This document shows positions 5,234 to 7,545 of a DNA stretch of 7,545 nucleotides, piece after piece. Positions within the stretch are counted from its first letter, which is position 1, and each line of letters starts with the position of its first letter. Under the pieces are notes generated by a model. It ran no database searches and was not told the DNA's origin. It saw nothing but the letters and a program-made list of their open reading frames with translations. Origin of the DNA: Gemmatimonadales bacterium UBA2960 (GTDB taxonomy: Bacteria; Gemmatimonadota; Gemmatimonadetes; Longimicrobiales; Gaopeijiaceae); NCBI GenBank assembly GCA_002348465.1, contig DEBI01000034.1, forward strand, positions 1 to 7,545, given 5' to 3'. The position numbers and the translations under genes are program-made.

Positions 5234-7545
5234 GTCTTAGTCGCCGGCTCCGCGCGTAACAGAAGGCTTTGGCTCTCCGGATTCACATCAACCTCCAATT
5301 CGTCTCCTGGGCTGAATTCAGCCTGAAGAATCTTCTCCGACAATAGGTCTTCGAGATGTCTCTGAATTGCCCGCTTCAGTGGACGGGCTCCAAACTTTTC
5401 GTCATATCCTTGCTCTACCAAGAAATCTATTGCAGCAGCGCTTAGCGTCAGCTTGATCTCTTTCTCGGCCAGACGTTCATGGACATCCCGCATCAAAATG
5501 TGGATGATCTCGCTGATGTTCTCCCTGCTCAGCGGATGGAAAACAATCGTGTCGTCAATTCGATTCAGAAACTCAGGATTGAACGCTCGTTCTATCTCCT
5601 TCGCCACCTTGTCTTTCATGATCTGATAGTCCGACTCCAAGTCAGTCGCCTGGAATCCTAACCCACCGCCTTTACTGATCTCCCGCGCCCCCAAATTCGA
5701 AGTCATGATCAAGACCGTATTCTTGAAATCGATAACACGCCCGTAATTGTCGGTGAGATGTCCTTCGTCTAGCACCTGCAGCAGGATGTTGAAGACATCC
5801 GGGTGAGCTTTCTCAACCTCGTCGAGCAAAACAACAGAATAGGGGCGCCTCCTTACAGCCTTGGTCAATGCGCCTGAGTCCTCGTACCCAACGTAACCAG
5901 GTGGGGCACCAATCAGCCGAGATACAGTGAATTTTTCCATATACTCACTCATATCGACTCGGATGAGCGCCTCTCGGTCATCGAAGAGGAATTCAGCTAG
6001 CGCTCTGGCCAACTCAGTCTTACCCACTCCTGTAGGACCAGAGAAAATGAAGGAGCCAATCGGACGGTTCGGGTCCTTGAGTCCGGCGCGACTCCTGCGA
6101 ATCGCTCGACTTATCGCCACGATAGCATCGTGCTGACCAACGATCCGCTGGTGCAACTCGGCCTCCATGTTGACGAGACGTTCAGACTCAGTCTGACGAA
6201 TCCGCTGAACAGGGACTCCGGTCCAGCGGCCCACTATGAACGCAATTTCATCGGTTGAGATCTCTGGACGGTGCTGCTTTCGTACTTCTTCCCATGCCTC
6301 TTGACGCTCTCGGATTTGTTGACTGACCGCACGCTCCTCATCTCTGAGTTGAGCTGCACGCTCAAAGTCTTGGTCGCCGATTGCTGATTCCTTCCGGCCT
6401 GCGATCTCACGGAGCTGTTCCTTCAGTTCGTCAACGTCCGCGGGAGGCAACTCACTAGAAATCCGAGCTCTCGCTCCTGCTTCATCGATAACGTCGATGG
6501 CTTTATCGGGAAGAAAGCGGTCAGTTATGTAGCGATCCGAAAGCTTCGCCGCATGCTCAAGAGCGTCGTCCGGGATTACCACCTTGTGGTGATCCTCATA
6601 ATGCTCCCTAAGCCCCTTGAGGATCTCAACTGTTTCACTCACCGCCGGGGGATCCACAATTACTGGCTGAAAACGACGCTCGAGCGCTCCATCCTTCTCT
6701 ACATACTTCCTATATTCATTCAGGGTCGAGGCCCCAATGCATTGTAGTTCTCCCCGTGCGAGCGCTGGCTTCAGCATGTTGGATGCATCTATCGCACCCT
6801 CAGCAGCCCCCGCACCCACAAGGGTATGGAGTTCATCGATGAAGAGGATCACGTTCTTACTCTCTTGGATCTCGTTCATCACAGCTTTAAGTCGTTCCTC
6901 GAATTGACCACGGTATTTTGTTCCCGCGATGACAGCCGCCATGTCAAGAGCGAGCAGCCGAAAGTCCCTCAAGCCTTCCGTGACTTCTCCCTCAGCAATC
7001 ATCTGAGCCAGGCCTTCAACAATCGCCGTCTTTCCAACACCAGGCTCACCTATGAGCACCGGATTGTTCTTCTTTCGTCGGCACAGAATCTCTACCATGC
7101 GCTCAATCTCTTCGGAGCGCCCCACTGTGGGATCTAATCGTCCCAAGCGAGCATGTTCAGTCAAATCACGACAGAAATGGTCAAGCGCCGGAGTCTTCGA
7201 CTTCTTGTCACCTTTCGGTGTCCCAGACGCACCACTAGGAATCACGTCACCAGCCCCAATGCCGGCGGGCTCCGAGTGGGTGACATCTGCTCCAAGAACC
7301 TTAATAGTTTCCCCGCGCGCCTCATCGAGCGTTGCCCCTAATGAGTTCAACACCTGTGCAGCTATACCTTTCTCCTCACGGAGAAGGCCGAGGAGCAGGT
7401 GCTCCGTGCCGACATATGAATGGCTGAAGTCACGCGCCTCCGTCATCGCGAACTCCAGCACCTTCTTCGCGCGGGATGTATAAGGCAGCTCACCTAGTGC
7501 TATTGTGGCCTTACCCTCACGCACAGATTCTTCCACGCGCTCATT
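5230..7545 (-). CDS. clpC: ATP-dependent Clp protease ATP-binding subunit ClpC (5' end outside window)
   Basis: ClpC is a cytoplasmic hexameric AAA+ unfoldase that feeds substrates to the ClpP peptidase. The frame is open to the window edge, giving 771 residues; numbers count from the codon at 7545-7543. One Clp_N repeat lies at about 20-85 (SYVGTEHLLLGLL). AAA+ module 1 has Walker A GEPGVGKT (166-173), Walker B LFIDE (234-238) and ALERRF. A short UVR-like middle segment (about 372-418, DFERAAQLRDEE) indicates ClpC rather than ClpB. Module 2 has GPTGVGKT (503-510), VVLLDE (571-576), FLNRID and sensor-2 GARPLKRAIQ. The GLGF loop (628-631) fits ClpP docking. The first in-frame start codon, GTG at 7536, is not the true start: homology begins before it, and ClpC normally carries two Clp_N repeats, so I infer about 75 residues are missing. 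The TGA stop overlaps the bamA start. Family assignment is very secure. Confidence 0.97.
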   Translation of the reverse strand, partial: NERVEESVREGKATIALGELPYTSRAKKVLEFAMTEARDFSHSYVGTEHLLLGLLREEKGIAAQVLNSLGATLDEARGETIKVLGADVTHSEPAGIGAGDVIPSGASGTPKGDKKSKTPALDHFCRDLTEHARLGRLDPTVGRSEEIERMVEILCRRKKNNPVLIGEPGVGKTAIVEGLAQMIAEGEVTEGLRDFRLLALDMAAVIAGTKYRGQFEERLKAVMNEIQESKNVILFIDELHTLVGAGAAEGAIDASNMLKPALARGELQCIGASTLNEYRKYVEKDGALERRFQPVIVDPPAVSETVEILKGLREHYEDHHKVVIPDDALEHAAKLSDRYITDRFLPDKAIDVIDEAGARARISSELPPADVDELKEQLREIAGRKESAIGDQDFERAAQLRDEERAVSQQIRERQEAWEEVRKQHRPEISTDEIAFIVGRWTGVPVQRIRQTESERLVNMEAELHQRIVGQHDAIVAISRAIRRSRAGLKDPNRPIGSFIFSGPTGVGKTELARALAEFLFDDREALIRVDMSEYMEKFTVSRLIGAPPGYVGYEDSGALTKAVRRRPYSVVLLDEVEKAHPDVFNILLQVLDEGHLTDNYGRVIDFKNTVLIMTSNLGAREISKGGGLGFQATDLESDYQIMKDKVAKEIERAFNPEFLNRIDDTIVFHPLSRENISEIIHILMRDVHERLAEKEIKLTLSAAAIDFLVEQGYDEKFGARPLKRAIQRHLEDLLSEKILQAEFSPGDELEVDVNPESQSLLLRAEPATKT

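Noticed and set aside
7052..7483. A 143-codon plus-strand open frame opposite the 5' part of clpC.
   Set aside because: Antisense to the conserved Clp_N and Walker A coding region; its Ser/Arg/Pro-rich translation is typical of a shadow frame.
7534..7536. GTG at 7536 as the clpC start.
   Set aside because: The frame is open to the window edge, and the residues around it match the linker between the two Clp_N repeats of ClpC, so the real start lies outside.
1..7545. A defence, mobile or otherwise undescribed system in the window.
   Set aside because: Every long frame is a recognised envelope or protease gene in a conserved order. No transposase, integrase, direct-repeat array or unknown gene was found.

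Overview
All five genes lie on the minus strand and read from right to left as one envelope-biogenesis operon: clpC (5' end missing), bamA, skp/ompH, lpxD, and an lpxC-fabZ fusion (3' part missing). Coding density is very high. The largest gene-free stretch is about 145 bases, between bamA and skp, so no gap exceeds 300 bases. I see no tRNA, rRNA, CRISPR array, insertion sequence, integrase or other sign of transfer.

The organism is a diderm with an LPS-type outer membrane. Three things together suggest Gemmatimonadota or a close relative: a ClpC-type (not ClpA) unfoldase, clpC placed directly before bamA, and LpxC joined to FabZ. This assignment comes from remembered gene order and protein character, not from a search. 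Base composition is moderate (one 60-base line counted by hand gave 33 G+C), lower than expected for cultivated high-GC members, so an uncultivated lineage is plausible.

Layout, in the direction of transcription. (1) 7545-5230: ClpC, from the second Clp_N repeat through both AAA+ modules to the stop. (2) 5233-2762: BamA, five POTRA domains plus a barrel, starting with a GTG that overlaps the clpC stop (GTGA). (3) 2761-2617: a spacer rich in inverted repeats. (4) 2616-2077: Skp/OmpH periplasmic chaperone. (5) 2050-989: LpxD. (6) 988-900: an 89-base spacer with an imperfect 19-base tandem repeat. (7) 899-1: LpxC, whose reading frame continues without a stop into the first residues of FabZ and leaves the window.

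Functionally, Skp escorts unfolded outer-membrane proteins to BamA, which inserts them. LpxC and LpxD carry out the second and third steps of lipid A synthesis, and FabZ draws on the same 3-hydroxyacyl-ACP pool. The order matches the enterobacterial bamA-skp-lpxD-fabZ-lpxA cluster, with clpC occupying the upstream position that rseP has there and lpxC fused at the fabZ position. This is mostly a conserved housekeeping region and I found no convincing undescribed system. The points worth a second look are the gene arrangement, the BamA ends, and the structured spacer before skp.
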